DNA of 64,000 nucleotides. Origin: Betaproteobacteria bacterium. GTDB taxonomy: Bacteria; Pseudomonadota; Gammaproteobacteria; Burkholderiales; Rhodocyclaceae. This document shows positions 46,995-55,185 of this stretch, in pieces. Each line of letters starts with the position of its first letter. Position 1 is the stretch's first letter. The notes below the pieces were generated by a model. The model worked only from the letters and a program-made list of their open reading frames with translations. It did not search any database and was not told the DNA's origin. A program made the translations under genes and the position numbers. Location: assembly GCA_009781175.1 (NCBI GenBank), contig WQYQ01000006.1:62001-126000 (forward strand), read 5' to 3'.

Positions 46995-47987
46995 ATGTCC
47001 GAGCACGCCGAACCTAGCCAGCCTTACGCCACTCTCGATCCCAATTGCGTGCTCGGCGCGCTCGAATCGCTCGGTCTGCGTCCGGATGGCCGCTTTCTCG
47101 CGCTCAACAGCTACGAAAACCGCGTCTATCAAATCTGGATCGAAGAGGACGCGCCGCTCGTCGCGAAGTTCTACCGCCCCGCGCGCTGGAGCGATGCCGC
47201 GATCCGCGAGGAGCACGCCTTCGCTTGCGAACTCGCGGGGCACGAAATCCCCGTCTGCGCGCCGCTTGTGCTCAATGGTGAAACGCTGCATGAATTCGGC
47301 GGCTTCCGTTTCGCCGTCTATCCGCGCCGCGGCGGACGCGCGCCCGAGCTTGACGACAGCAAGGTGCTCGAATGGATCGGCCGCTTCCTCGGGCGCATTC
47401 ATGCTGTCGGTGCAACGCGCCTTTTCGAATATCGGCCCGCGCTCGACATCGCCAGCTTCGGCGAAGAGCCGCGTGAATATCTGCTCGCCAACGATTTTCT
47501 GCCGCCCGAATTGCTGACGCCCTGGCGCGCCATTGTCGACATGGCGCTCGATGGTGTGCGGCGCGCTTTCGAGCGCGCCGGCGATGTGCGCAGCATCCGC
47601 CTGCATGGCGATTGCCACCCCGGTAATATTCTCTGGAGCCCGGACGGCCCGCACTTCGTCGACCTCGACGACTGCCGCAGCGGCCCGGCGGTGCAGGATC
47701 TCTGGATGCTGCTTTCGGGCGAGCGGGACGCGCAACAGCGCCAGCTCATCGACGTGCTCACGGGCTATGAGGATTTCGCGAAGTTCGATCCGCGCGAGCT
47801 GCATCTCATCGAAGCCCTGCGCACGCTGCGTTTGATCCACTACAGCGCCTGGATCGCGCGGCGCTGGAACGACCCGGCGTTTCCGGCCGCTTTCCCGTGG
47901 TTCAACACCCAGCGCTATTGGGAAGAGCGCGTGCTCGAACTGCGCGAACAAGTCGCCGCAATGGACGAAGCGCCGCTCGTCGTCTGA
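46995..47987 (+). CDS. srkA: SrkA/RdoA (YihE)-family stress-response kinase
   Basis: A 330-residue aminoglycoside-phosphotransferase-fold Ser/Thr kinase. SYENRVYQIWIEEDAPLVAK contains the ATP-site Lys, the catalytic loop is IRLHGDCHPGNILW, and the metal Asp is in HFVDLDDCRSGP. SrkA in E. coli protects against stress-induced death linked to MazEF and Cpx. The ATG at 46995 was chosen; an in-frame extension to 46905 contains only low-complexity residues. The first 150 bases upstream include the right REP-like copy. Confidence 0.9.
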   Translation: MSEHAEPSQPYATLDPNCVLGALESLGLRPDGRFLALNSYENRVYQIWIEEDAPLVAKFYRPARWSDAAIREEHAFACELAGHEIPVCAPLVLNGETLHEFGGFRFAVYPRRGGRAPELDDSKVLEWIGRFLGRIHAVGATRLFEYRPALDIASFGEEPREYLLANDFLPPELLTPWRAIVDMALDGVRRAFERAGDVRSIRLHGDCHPGNILWSPDGPHFVDLDDCRSGPAVQDLWMLLSGERDAQQRQLIDVLTGYEDFAKFDPRELHLIEALRTLRLIHYSAWIARRWNDPAFPAAFPWFNTQRYWEERVLELREQVAAMDEAPLVV

Positions 47988-48202
47988 TCAACCCCAGGAC
48001 AATCGCATGAATGCCGACACCCTGAAAAACCACCCCTCCCCCAACCCTCCCCTTCGAGCTTCGCCCGAAAGGGAGGGAGCAAAACCGGCAACCTGCACGC
48101 ACCTCAGGTTATCTCCCTCCCTTACGCGCAGCGTAGGGGAGGGCCGGGGAGGGGTTGCAGTCACGACAACAGCACTCATGCGATTGCCCTGTGATCAACC
48201 CC
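47985..48202. repeat. Nested repeat element: C-rich palindrome inside inverted and direct repeats
   Basis: Just past the srkA stop a C-rich segment (48029-48079) and its inverted partner (48113-48157) face each other; each is itself a hairpin, with CCCTCCCC and AAGGGAGGG arms. Outside them lie the inverted repeats CAATCGCATGA (48000-48010) and TCATGCGATTG (48177-48187). Outside these lie direct repeats TGATCAACCCC (47985-47995 and 48192-48202). The 328-base gap 47988-48315 holds no gene. Confidence 0.7.
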
Positions 48203-48244
48203 GGCGCAACATCGAACAGTATCGATGCGCTGAAATCCCACGAA

Positions 48245-48268
48245 AAAACCCCGCCGAAGCGGGGTTTT
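48245..48268. terminator. Bidirectional rho-independent terminator
   Basis: AAAACCCCGC (48245-48254) pairs perfectly with GCGGGGTTTT (48259-48268) around a CGAA tetraloop. It has A and T tracts on both sides. It lies between the convergent srkA and PEP-CTERM genes and would end both transcripts. Confidence 0.93.
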
Positions 48269-48315
48269 GAGTTCGCCTGACTCACCTGGAGGCGCTTACC
48301 CCCGGCTGGCCGGCA

Positions 48316-49317
48316 TCACACGCGGCCGCGCTGGCGGCGCCGGCCGATTGCCGCGAGGCCGGCGAAAGCCAGGCCAAACAGGGCAATGCTGGACGGTTCG
48401 GGTACGTCGCTATTTCTAAAGTGGCCGTTGAAGCCGGCCGGCGTCCAACCCGGATTGAGCGGATCTCCGGAACGGGCGCCAGCCCCGCCCGAACAGCCCA
48501 GGCCACCCACAACATTTCCCCCTCCTACGGCCTGGAACGCATCCCCGACCCTGATCGGATTCTGATTGGGTAGATCTCCTGGCGCTCCCCCACAGTCTGT
48601 TTCCGCCGTCAGGTCGCCATAGGCCGTTGAAACAATCTCGTAATCGAGCGTAAAGCTCTCGCCAGCGTCGATCAGACCCAGGTCGAGCGTGAAGTTGCGG
48701 CCGGCCGCAAAGACGTTGCCGCCATCGTCCGCACATCCCATGTAATCACCAAGCAGTCCCAGATCATTGCTGGCACAGCTACGCGCACCCAGGGCGTCCT
48801 GAGTCAAGCTCGTCTGGTCGCGGGCAACCTCGACGCCATTGATACGGATACTCAGCACCAGTTCGGCAAAGCCGGCGCCGACCCCGTTAACGTACAGCTC
48901 TCCCTCCTGCACGCCAAAGGTGAAAATGAAATCCTGCGCCACATCGCTCGTATTGGTGTACGAGGCGCTGTAAGTCATCGATGTGCTGGCAAAGAAGCTG
49001 CCATTCCCGGAAGTCCGCGCCCCGAAACTGCTACTGGAACCAAGGTCGTAGCCATAGGTATGGAAGAAAACATTATCCTGGCCAGAGGTGGACAAGGAAT
49101 AATCAGCGCCGTCCCCGTAACCAGAGATCGATGCGTTGGAATCGCTCATCCCGTCCTGCTTTGGGCCAGTACTTGCGCCGACGATGTATTCGGCATCCAA
49201 GGTGTAGTTGCCATAGGTCACTGGCGCGGCGTGCGCCGTGAATGAAGAAGCAAGGCCCACAATACCGATGCCGATGGACAAAATCATCGGCTTGATTGCG
49301 AATGGCTGTTTATACAT
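48316..49317 (-). CDS. PEP-CTERM sorting-signal exported protein
   Basis: A 333-residue secreted protein of unknown function. It has an N-terminal signal peptide (SIGIGIVGLASSFTAHA) and a C-terminal PEP-CTERM signal: VPEPSSIALFGLAFAGLAAI followed by a basic tail RRRQRGRV. Exosortase (EpsH) recognises this tail and such proteins usually act in biofilm matrix or at the surface. The middle is Gly/Ser/Asn-rich, with several Cys in the C-terminal third. ATG 49315-49317 was chosen; an extension to 49365 precedes the signal peptide. The exosortase is not in the window. Confidence 0.9.
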   Translation of the reverse strand: MYKQPFAIKPMILSIGIGIVGLASSFTAHAAPVTYGNYTLDAEYIVGASTGPKQDGMSDSNASISGYGDGADYSLSTSGQDNVFFHTYGYDLGSSSSFGARTSGNGSFFASTSMTYSASYTNTSDVAQDFIFTFGVQEGELYVNGVGAGFAELVLSIRINGVEVARDQTSLTQDALGARSCASNDLGLLGDYMGCADDGGNVFAAGRNFTLDLGLIDAGESFTLDYEIVSTAYGDLTAETDCGGAPGDLPNQNPIRVGDAFQAVGGGNVVGGLGCSGGAGARSGDPLNPGWTPAGFNGHFRNSDVPEPSSIALFGLAFAGLAAIGRRRQRGRV

Positions 49318-49485
49318 GTCCCCACCCTGATTATTTAAAAACGTAAGCGGGAATTTGTTTAGCAAATTTCAGGCCATGCAAACAGAATCTGATAATAATC
49401 AGATGCCTACATTGCTCAAACCACAAGAAATCCGGCCGCCTGCATGGCCATCTGCAAAAAATGCTGACAGCAAGTGCTAGACCTT

Positions 49486-49558
49486 GCCCCGCCGCCGCTC
49501 CGGCCCGCTTGCTCGATGCCCTTGTTCGAGGTAGTTGAATGGCGGGGCTTGCGCTCGA
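49486..49558. repeat. Second IS-end-like fragment
   Basis: The 23 bases at 49536-49558 repeat exactly those at 20516-20538. An inverted GCCCCGCC (49486-49493) facing GGCGGGGC (49541-49548) makes a larger stem here. GTAG precedes the shared block at 49531-49534. It is the only other copy I found in the window and lies just outside metF. The rest of the 248-base gap up to the PEP-CTERM gene shows nothing recognisable. Confidence 0.5.
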
Positions 49559-49565
49559 CTCGTGC

Positions 49566-50411
49566 TCACGCGTCACGTTTGGACAGCCCGAGCCGCCGCC
49601 AAATCTCCGTCGTCAAGCCAGCCTGATTCAGGGTATAGAAATGCAGGCCCGGCGCGCCGCCGGCGAGCAGGCGTTCGCACAGCGCGGTCACGACATCGAG
49701 CCCAAGCGCCCGGATGCTGGCCGCATCGTCGCCGAAGGCTTCGAAGCGGCGGCGCATCCATTGCGGGATCTCCGCGCCGCAAGCATCGGAGAAGCGCGCC
49801 AACCTGCTGAACGATGCAATCGGCATGATGCCGGGCACGATAGGCGCGCTGACGCCTTTGGCGCGGACCGTGTCGACGAATTGAAAATAGGCGTCGGCAT
49901 TGTAGAAATATTGCGTGATCGCGGAATTCGCGCCGGCCTGCATTTTCCTGATGAAAGCGCCGATATCAGCCTCGGCGGAGCGCGCCTGCGGATGAAACTC
50001 GGGATAGGCGGCGACTTCGATATGGAAGGCGTCGCCGCTTTCCGCGCGGATGAAGCTCACCAGTTCGTTGGCGTAACGAAATTCGCCGGGATCGGCCATG
50101 CCTGAAGGCAAGTCGCCGCGCAGCGCGACGATGCGCCGGATGCCGAGTTCGCGGAATTCGGCGATGTGCTCGCGGATGCTTTTCTGGGTGGCTCCGATGC
50201 AGGAAAGATGCGGCGCGGCATTCAATCCTTCGCTCTGGATTTCGCGCACGATTTCGAGCGTGCGGTCGCGTGTCGATCCGCCCGCGCCGTAAGTGACCGA
50301 GAAAAAAGCCGGTTTGAGTTGCGCGAGCTGCGCGCGCGCGAGGCGAAGTTTCTCGACGCCTTCGGTTGTGGCGGGCGGGAAAAATTCGATGCTGAAGGTG
50401 GACTTGCTCAT
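49566..50411 (-). CDS. metF: Methylenetetrahydrofolate reductase
   Basis: MetF reduces 5,10-methylene-THF to 5-methyl-THF, the methyl donor for homocysteine remethylation. The 281-residue FAD barrel has FSIEFFPPATTEGVEKLR, FFSVTYGAGGSTRDRTLE, and GANSAITQYFYNADAYFQFV with the folate and flavin contacts; catalytic Glu is in the first motif. The ATG overlaps the tlyA stop by 4 bases. Downstream of ahcY and tlyA, it should be controlled by the same SAH riboswitch. Confidence 0.95.
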   Translation of the reverse strand: MSKSTFSIEFFPPATTEGVEKLRLARAQLAQLKPAFFSVTYGAGGSTRDRTLEIVREIQSEGLNAAPHLSCIGATQKSIREHIAEFRELGIRRIVALRGDLPSGMADPGEFRYANELVSFIRAESGDAFHIEVAAYPEFHPQARSAEADIGAFIRKMQAGANSAITQYFYNADAYFQFVDTVRAKGVSAPIVPGIMPIASFSRLARFSDACGAEIPQWMRRRFEAFGDDAASIRALGLDVVTALCERLLAGGAPGLHFYTLNQAGLTTEIWRRLGLSKRDA

Positions 50412-51277
50412 TTATAGGTTGTCTCCCTGGCGTCCAGCGCGCGGCGCGCATGGATGAAGAATTCATGATTGCCGTCCGCGCCGGTGATCGGCGAGTGGAA
50501 CCAGCCTTGAACCTGTAATCCGTTCGCCGCGCAGGCGGCGCGGATTTTTGTTTCCACGTCGGCGTAGAGCGATGTGTCGCGCACGATGCCGCCCTTCGCC
50601 AAACCCTGCGGACCGACTTCGAACTGCGGTTTAACGAGCATGAGCAGATCGGCCTCCGCTTTCATCAGGGCCGCGGCGGCGGGCAGGATCAGCGTCAGCG
50701 AAATGAAACTCAAATCGCCCGTGACGAGATCGAAGCCGCCTTCGGGCCAATGCTCGCCCAGATCGCGCGCGGTGAGCGCGCGCGCATTGACGCCTTCAAA
50801 TGTGACGACGCGCGGGTCGCCGGCAAGCCGCGCATGCAACTGGCCATGCCCCACTTCGATGCCGATAACCTTTGCCACGCCAGCCTGGAGCAGACAGTCC
50901 GTGAACCCGCCCGTGCTTTGGCCGAGATCGAGACAGCAGCGCCCGCGCACATCGAGTTGCGTTGCCGCGAGCGCGCCTGCAAGCTTAAGGCCGCCGCGCG
51001 AGACGAAGCGGTCATCCGCATCTTCTGCGACGATCAACTCCGCGCCATCGGGCAACAGCTCGGCGGGTTTTTCGATCAGGCGATCGCCGTGCACCGTGCG
51101 CCATTGCACGCGCGCCGCGGCGATCAAACGCTGCGCGGCGGTGCGCGAAGGCGCGAGGCCCCGTTCGACGAGCAACTGGTCCGCGCGCGCGCCAGCCTGC
51201 GCAGCGCGTGACGGGCGTTGCGCAGGCTGCGCGCGCGGTTTGCCGCTACGCGCGTGGAACGAGTTCATCGACATCAT
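50408..51277 (-). CDS. tlyA: TlyA-family rRNA (cytidine-2'-O)-methyltransferase / hemolysin A-like
   Basis: A 289-residue protein with an N-terminal S4 RNA-binding domain (RADQLLVERGLAPSRTAAQR) and an FtsJ-like methyltransferase domain. SAM-site residues are in RCCLDLGQSTGGFTDCLL, and the catalytic-type KDKE set includes LVKPQFEVG. Mycobacterial TlyA methylates 16S and 23S rRNA ribose; many homologues are called hemolysin A without proof. Start is uncertain among ATGs at 51277, 51274 and 51268; 51277 overlaps the ahcY stop (TGATG). Confidence 0.88.
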   Translation of the reverse strand: MMSMNSFHARSGKPRAQPAQRPSRAAQAGARADQLLVERGLAPSRTAAQRLIAAARVQWRTVHGDRLIEKPAELLPDGAELIVAEDADDRFVSRGGLKLAGALAATQLDVRGRCCLDLGQSTGGFTDCLLQAGVAKVIGIEVGHGQLHARLAGDPRVVTFEGVNARALTARDLGEHWPEGGFDLVTGDLSFISLTLILPAAAALMKAEADLLMLVKPQFEVGPQGLAKGGIVRDTSLYADVETKIRAACAANGLQVQGWFHSPITGADGNHEFFIHARRALDARETTYK

Positions 51278-52686
51278 CAATAACGGTAATGCTCGGCTTT
51301 GTAAGGCCCTTCGACCGGCACGCCAATATAGGCGGCCTGTTCGGGGCGCAGCACCGTCAATTGCGCATTGAGTTTTTTCAATTGCAGACGCGCGACTTTT
51401 TCGTCGAGATGCTTCGGCAGCGTGTAGACGCCGACCGGATATTTATCGGTCTGTGTGAACAACTCGATCTGCGCGATCGTCTGATTCGCGAACGACGAAC
51501 TCATGACATAGCTGGGGTGGCCGGTTGCGCAGCCGAGATTAACCAGGCGGCCCTTGGCCAGCAGGATGATGCGCTTGCCGTCCGGGAAGATCACATGGTC
51601 GACCTGCGGCTTGATCTCATCCCATTCGTATTTTTCGATCGAGGCGACGTCGATCTCGTTGTCGAAATGGCCGATGTTGCAGACGATCGCCTGGTCTTTC
51701 ATCTTCGCCATGTGATCGTGCGTGATGACATGGTAATTGCCCGTGCAGGTCACGAAGATATCGGCCTTGTCGGCGGCATAATCCATCGTGACGACGCGGT
51801 AGCCTTCCATCGCGGCCTGCAAGGCGCAAATCGGGTCGATTTCCGTGACCCATACCTGCGCCGAAAGCGCGCGCAGCGCCTGCGCGCTGCCTTTGCCGAC
51901 GTCGCCATAGCCGCACACGAGCGCGATCTTGCCGGCGACCATCACATCGGTCGCGCGCTTGATGCCGTCGACGAGCGATTCGCGGCAGCCATAGAGGTTG
52001 TCGAATTTCGATTTGGTGACCGAATCGTTGACATTGATGGCCGGGAATTTGAGTTCGCCGCGCTGGTGCATCTGGTAGAGCCGGTGCACGCCGGTCGTGG
52101 TTTCCTCGGTGACGCCCTTGATCCGGGCAAGTCGCGTCGAGTACCAAGCCGGATCGGCTGCAAGTTTGGCTTTGATGGCCGCGAAGAGAACCGTTTCTTC
52201 TTCGCTTGAAGGCTTGGCGAGAACGGCAAGGTCTTTTTCGGCGCGCGCGCCCAAGTGCAGCAGCAGCGTCGCATCGCCGCCGTCGTCGAGAATCATGTTC
52301 GAATAGCCGCCGTCGCGCCATTCGAAGATCCGGTGCGTGTAGTCCCAATATTCCTTGAGCGTTTCGCCCTTAACCGCGAAGACCGGAACGCCGGCCGCCG
52401 CGATCGCCGCCGCCGCATGGTCCTGGGTCGAAAAAATGTTGCACGAAGCCCAGCGGACTTCAGCGCCGAGCGCGGTCAGCGTTTCGATCAGCACCGCCGT
52501 CTGGATCGTCATATGCAGCGAGCCGGTGATGCGCGCGCCGCGCAGAGGCTTGGTCGCCGCATACTCCTCGCGAATCGCCATGAGGCCGGGCATTTCGGTC
52601 TCGGCGATGCGGATTTCCTTGCGGCCCCAGTCGGCGAGCGACAAATCCGCGATGACATAATCTTTGGAATCAGCCACTGTGTTCAT
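51277..52686 (-). CDS. ahcY: S-adenosylhomocysteine hydrolase
   Basis: AhcY splits S-adenosylhomocysteine to adenosine and homocysteine, relieving product inhibition of methyltransferases. The 469-residue NAD enzyme has [32 protein letters not shown], the NAD motif [17 protein letters not shown], and ends KAEHYRY, the standard C-terminal Lys-Tyr. It has the 40-residue insertion typical of the long bacterial type. ATG 52684-52686 follows AAGGAG. It is first in ahcY-tlyA-metF and preceded by an SAH riboswitch. Confidence 0.97.
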   Translation of the reverse strand: MNTVADSKDYVIADLSLADWGRKEIRIAETEMPGLMAIREEYAATKPLRGARITGSLHMTIQTAVLIETLTALGAEVRWASCNIFSTQDHAAAAIAAAGVPVFAVKGETLKEYWDYTHRIFEWRDGGYSNMILDDGGDATLLLHLGARAEKDLAVLAKPSSEEETVLFAAIKAKLAADPAWYSTRLARIKGVTEETTTGVHRLYQMHQRGELKFPAINVNDSVTKSKFDNLYGCRESLVDGIKRATDVMVAGKIALVCGYGDVGKGSAQALRALSAQVWVTEIDPICALQAAMEGYRVVTMDYAADKADIFVTCTGNYHVITHDHMAKMKDQAIVCNIGHFDNEIDVASIEKYEWDEIKPQVDHVIFPDGKRIILLAKGRLVNLGCATGHPSYVMSSSFANQTIAQIELFTQTDKYPVGVYTLPKHLDEKVARLQLKKLNAQLTVLRPEQAAYIGVPVEGPYKAEHYRY

Positions 52687-52779
52687 AAAAACTCCTTGAA
52701 CGATGTGGCCGGGAAGGGGGCGGTGCGGAAGCTGTTCCGTTGTTCTCACCGTCGCGCCATGCCCGGCATGGGTTGGACA

Positions 52780-52863
52780 GTGAGCGCCGTTCTGGGCGTA
52801 AAAACCGGGTAGGCTATTACGCAATCCGAGCCTGGGAGACGAACCTCTCGCAGCGCTCCTCGG
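52780..52863 (-). promoter_or_regulatory. SAH riboswitch
   Basis: On the minus strand the segment reads CCGAGGAGCGCTGCGA at its 5' end, then CCAGGCTCGG, and closes with ACGGCGCTCAC. These are the conserved blocks of the S-adenosylhomocysteine riboswitch. GAGCGC pairs with GCGCTC to form P1, and CCGAG pairs with CTCGG in the family's pseudoknotted fold. It lies 93 bases before the ahcY start. In known cases SAH binding raises expression. A hairpin at 52757-52771 may be part of the expression platform. Confidence 0.95.
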
Positions 52864-52873
52864 AAAGGGCCGC

Positions 52874-52879
52874 ATTATA
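52874..52879 (-). promoter_or_regulatory. -10 element of the ahcY promoter
   Basis: A consensus TATAAT on the minus strand lies 10 bases upstream of the riboswitch 5' edge, so transcription would begin right at the aptamer. An 18-base spacer leads to TTCATG as a poor -35 element at 52898-52903, overlapping the divergent Sir2-like gene's start codon. The -10 is convincing; the -35 is weak. Confidence 0.6.
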
Positions 52880-52898
52880 TCGGGAAAGGGCTGAACGC

Positions 52899-53711
52899 AT
52901 GAACCATGACGCAACGCTCGCGCATGCCGCGGCGCTGATCGAAGCCGCCGACGGCTTGCTGATCTGCGCCGGGGCGGGCATGGGCATCGATTCCGGTTTG
53001 CCCGATTTCCGCGGCGCGCAAGGTTTCTGGCATGCCTATCCTGCATTGGGCGCGGCAGACATGCGCTTCGAAGCGATCGCCAACCCCTCCGCATTTCGCG
53101 ACGATCCCGAACTGGCCTGGGGTTTCTATGGGCATCGGCTCGCGTTATACCGTGCGACACAACCGCACGTAGGCTTTGCGATTTTGCGGCGTTGGGCGCA
53201 AAAGATGCAGCACGGCTCCTTTGTGTTTACCAGCAATGTCGATGGCCAATTCCAGCGCGCCGGTTTTGCGGAGGAGCAAATCGCCGAATGTCACGGCAGT
53301 TTGCATTGGCTGCAATGTATCGAACCCTGCAATAGAGCAATCTGGCCCGCGCAGGATTTCATTCCACAGGTTGATACCGAGCGTTGCCGCTTGATCGGCC
53401 CCATGCCGGCCTGCCCGTATTGCGGCGGCCTGGCGCGGCCGAATGTCTTGATGTTCGACGACTGGTACTGGCTCGCCCAGCGCAGCGGCGCCCAGCAAAG
53501 GCGGCTTGCACTGTGGCGCGAGCAGGTCGAACACCTGGTTGTGCTCGAACTTGGCGCGGGAACGCGGATTCCGACGGTGCGCCATCTGGCCCATGCCGCG
53601 GGCGGTGATCTGATGCGGATCAACCCCGATGCAGCGCACGCCGGCAATGCGCGAATAAATCTATCGCTCGGCGCACGCGAGGCTTTGCAGGCAATCGATG
53701 CGCTACTGTAA
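52899..53711 (+). CDS. Sir2-family (sirtuin-like) NAD-dependent protein
   Basis: A 270-residue sirtuin-like enzyme. The NAD site is [20 protein letters not shown], then [12 protein letters not shown] and the catalytic-His motif [11 protein letters not shown]. The Zn-type module has CIEPC (three residues between Cys rather than the usual two) and CPYC. It matches a bacterial Sir2 subgroup with WHAYP and [12 protein letters not shown], so deacylase activity is plausible but not established. ATG 52899 is chosen by the NAD motif position. It is divergent from ahcY and shares its short promoter region. Confidence 0.85.
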   Translation: MNHDATLAHAAALIEAADGLLICAGAGMGIDSGLPDFRGAQGFWHAYPALGAADMRFEAIANPSAFRDDPELAWGFYGHRLALYRATQPHVGFAILRRWAQKMQHGSFVFTSNVDGQFQRAGFAEEQIAECHGSLHWLQCIEPCNRAIWPAQDFIPQVDTERCRLIGPMPACPYCGGLARPNVLMFDDWYWLAQRSGAQQRRLALWREQVEHLVVLELGAGTRIPTVRHLAHAAGGDLMRINPDAAHAGNARINLSLGAREALQAIDALL

Positions 53712-53762
53712 GTGCGCGCAAATCCCGCATGCCGCGCCGGATTTACGCGCGGTCCCGAAAAA

Positions 53763-54257
53763 TTAAAACTTCTTCATGTCCGCGGTGCACGCACCGATGA
53801 ATTTCGACGTACTCACGATATGAACCGGGAGGGTATTGCCATTCTTGGTGATCTGCTGCGTCACATCCGATACAAACTCATGCTTGGAAGCGGTGTTCTT
53901 GATCGACATTTTGGCTTTCGCGCCGTTGGGGAACGCGCAATCCAGGCTCCACGATGCGGTATTTCCCTGGCGCTTGGCATCGGATATTGAGCAGGTCGCG
54001 CCCTTTTCCGCCAGCTTGGCTTGATCGATTCCAGGCGTCAAAAACGGATCCTTGCTTAAAAACTCTGGCGAGAAACAGTTTTTGATCGTCGATTCGTTGA
54101 GCGTTTTCGTTTCCCCTTTTTTAAGGTCTTGCGCGGTGATCTTCGTGCGAATTTCCCAGCCGCCGGGCTCCATGACCGATGCCGCGCTGGCTGCGCACGC
54201 ATAACCAAGCAGCAAAAGGGCGATCGCCTTGCTTGAAAAGCCTGAAACTGTTTGCAT
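53763..54257 (-). CDS. DUF3617-domain exported protein
   Basis: A 164-residue protein with a signal peptide ending CAASAAS. The mature part fits DUF3617: VMEPGGWEIRTKI near its start, then CFSPEFL, CSISDAKRQGNTASWSLDC and IGACTADMKKF. Four to five Cys could form two disulfides in the periplasm, and a thiol oxidase (DsbA) is encoded nearby. The function is unknown. GGAGGA precedes the ATG at 54255-54257. It is 32 bases downstream of the SDR gene. Confidence 0.85.
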   Translation of the reverse strand: MQTVSGFSSKAIALLLLGYACAASAASVMEPGGWEIRTKITAQDLKKGETKTLNESTIKNCFSPEFLSKDPFLTPGIDQAKLAEKGATCSISDAKRQGNTASWSLDCAFPNGAKAKMSIKNTASKHEFVSDVTQQITKNGNTLPVHIVSTSKFIGACTADMKKF

Positions 54258-54289
54258 AAATCCTCCGTAAAGCGGATGGGTTACCGTGT

Positions 54290-55084
54290 CTAGGTCGGCA
54301 GTTGCCGTGGCTTGTGTTTGGCCTTGGCGAATACCCGGTCGAAAATCCAATTGGGCAGCAGTCCGAGCACACGGGCGACGATACCCATCTGCCACGGAAT
54401 GACGGTGTAGCTCGTGCCGCGCGCGATGGCGCGCGCAAAGCGGCGTGCGGCTTCATCGGCTGCAAGGATGAAGGGCATTTTGTAGGGATTGACCGCCGTC
54501 AGCGGCGTGCGGATATAGCCTGGCGCGATGGTGATGACCTCGACGCCCGCGGAACGCAACTCGACGCGCAGCGCTTCGAGGTAACGCAGCGCTGCCGCTT
54601 TCGAAGCGCTGTAGGCGCTGCCGCCGGGCAGTCCGCGTACGCCAGCCACCGAGGCGATGCCGACAAGCTTGCCCGAACCGCGCGCTTTCATCGCTTCGAC
54701 GAAAGGGTGGAAGCTTGCGAAAAGGCCCAGCACATTCGTGCGCAGCACTTTGTCGAACACCTCGAAATCCTCCGCGTGCTGAGTCAGAACGCCAACCGAG
54801 ATGCCGGCATTGGCGATGACGATATCGGGCAGGCCATGCACCGTCATAAAGCGCGCGGCGACGGATTTCATCGCCGCCAGATCGGCGACATCCGCGTCCA
54901 GCGCCATGTGGCCTTCGCCGGGCAGGCTTGCACTCAAAGCCGCAAGCTTTTCCGCGTTGCGCGCAACGAGACCAAGCACAGCCCCCTCGCCGGCATAGTA
55001 GCGCGCGAGCGCTTCACCGATACCGCTCGAAGCGCCGGTCAGGAAAACGCGCAGACGCTTACCCGCCGGCATATTGGCGCTCAT
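54290..55084 (-). CDS. Short-chain dehydrogenase/reductase
   Basis: A 264-residue classical SDR. TGASSGIG (about 16-23) is the cofactor loop, VIANAGISVG follows, and the catalytic set is Ser in IASVAGVRGLPGG and YSASK. After these, ITIAPGYIRTPLT is the usual C-terminal loop. An extra C-terminal hydrophobic segment (GIVARVLGLLPNWIFDRVF) suggests membrane association. Substrate is unknown. The ATG at 55082-55084 falls inside the left arm of repeat copy B, so the repeat must affect its leader. Confidence 0.88.
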   Translation of the reverse strand: MSANMPAGKRLRVFLTGASSGIGEALARYYAGEGAVLGLVARNAEKLAALSASLPGEGHMALDADVADLAAMKSVAARFMTVHGLPDIVIANAGISVGVLTQHAEDFEVFDKVLRTNVLGLFASFHPFVEAMKARGSGKLVGIASVAGVRGLPGGSAYSASKAAALRYLEALRVELRSAGVEVITIAPGYIRTPLTAVNPYKMPFILAADEAARRFARAIARGTSYTVIPWQMGIVARVLGLLPNWIFDRVFAKAKHKPRQLPT

Positions 55085-55185
55085 TCCGTTTCTAGATCAA
55101 TCGAGTACGCGAAGGCAAAGCGCAGACAGTGCTGTAGCACGGCAAGCGAAGCCGACAAAGTAATCGATTGATATAGAAATGGAAT
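55083..55185. repeat. Core-plus-arms palindromic element, copy B
   Basis: A 59-base core with GCAGACAGTGC (55122-55132), GCACGGCAAG (55137-55146) and CGAAGCCGACAAAGTA is flanked by 22-base arms at 55083-55104 and 55164-55185. The arms are inverted repeats of each other with two mismatches and are unlike the arms of copies A and C. The arms touch the SDR start codon and the dsbA stop codon, so the element fills the whole gap between the genes. Confidence 0.8.
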
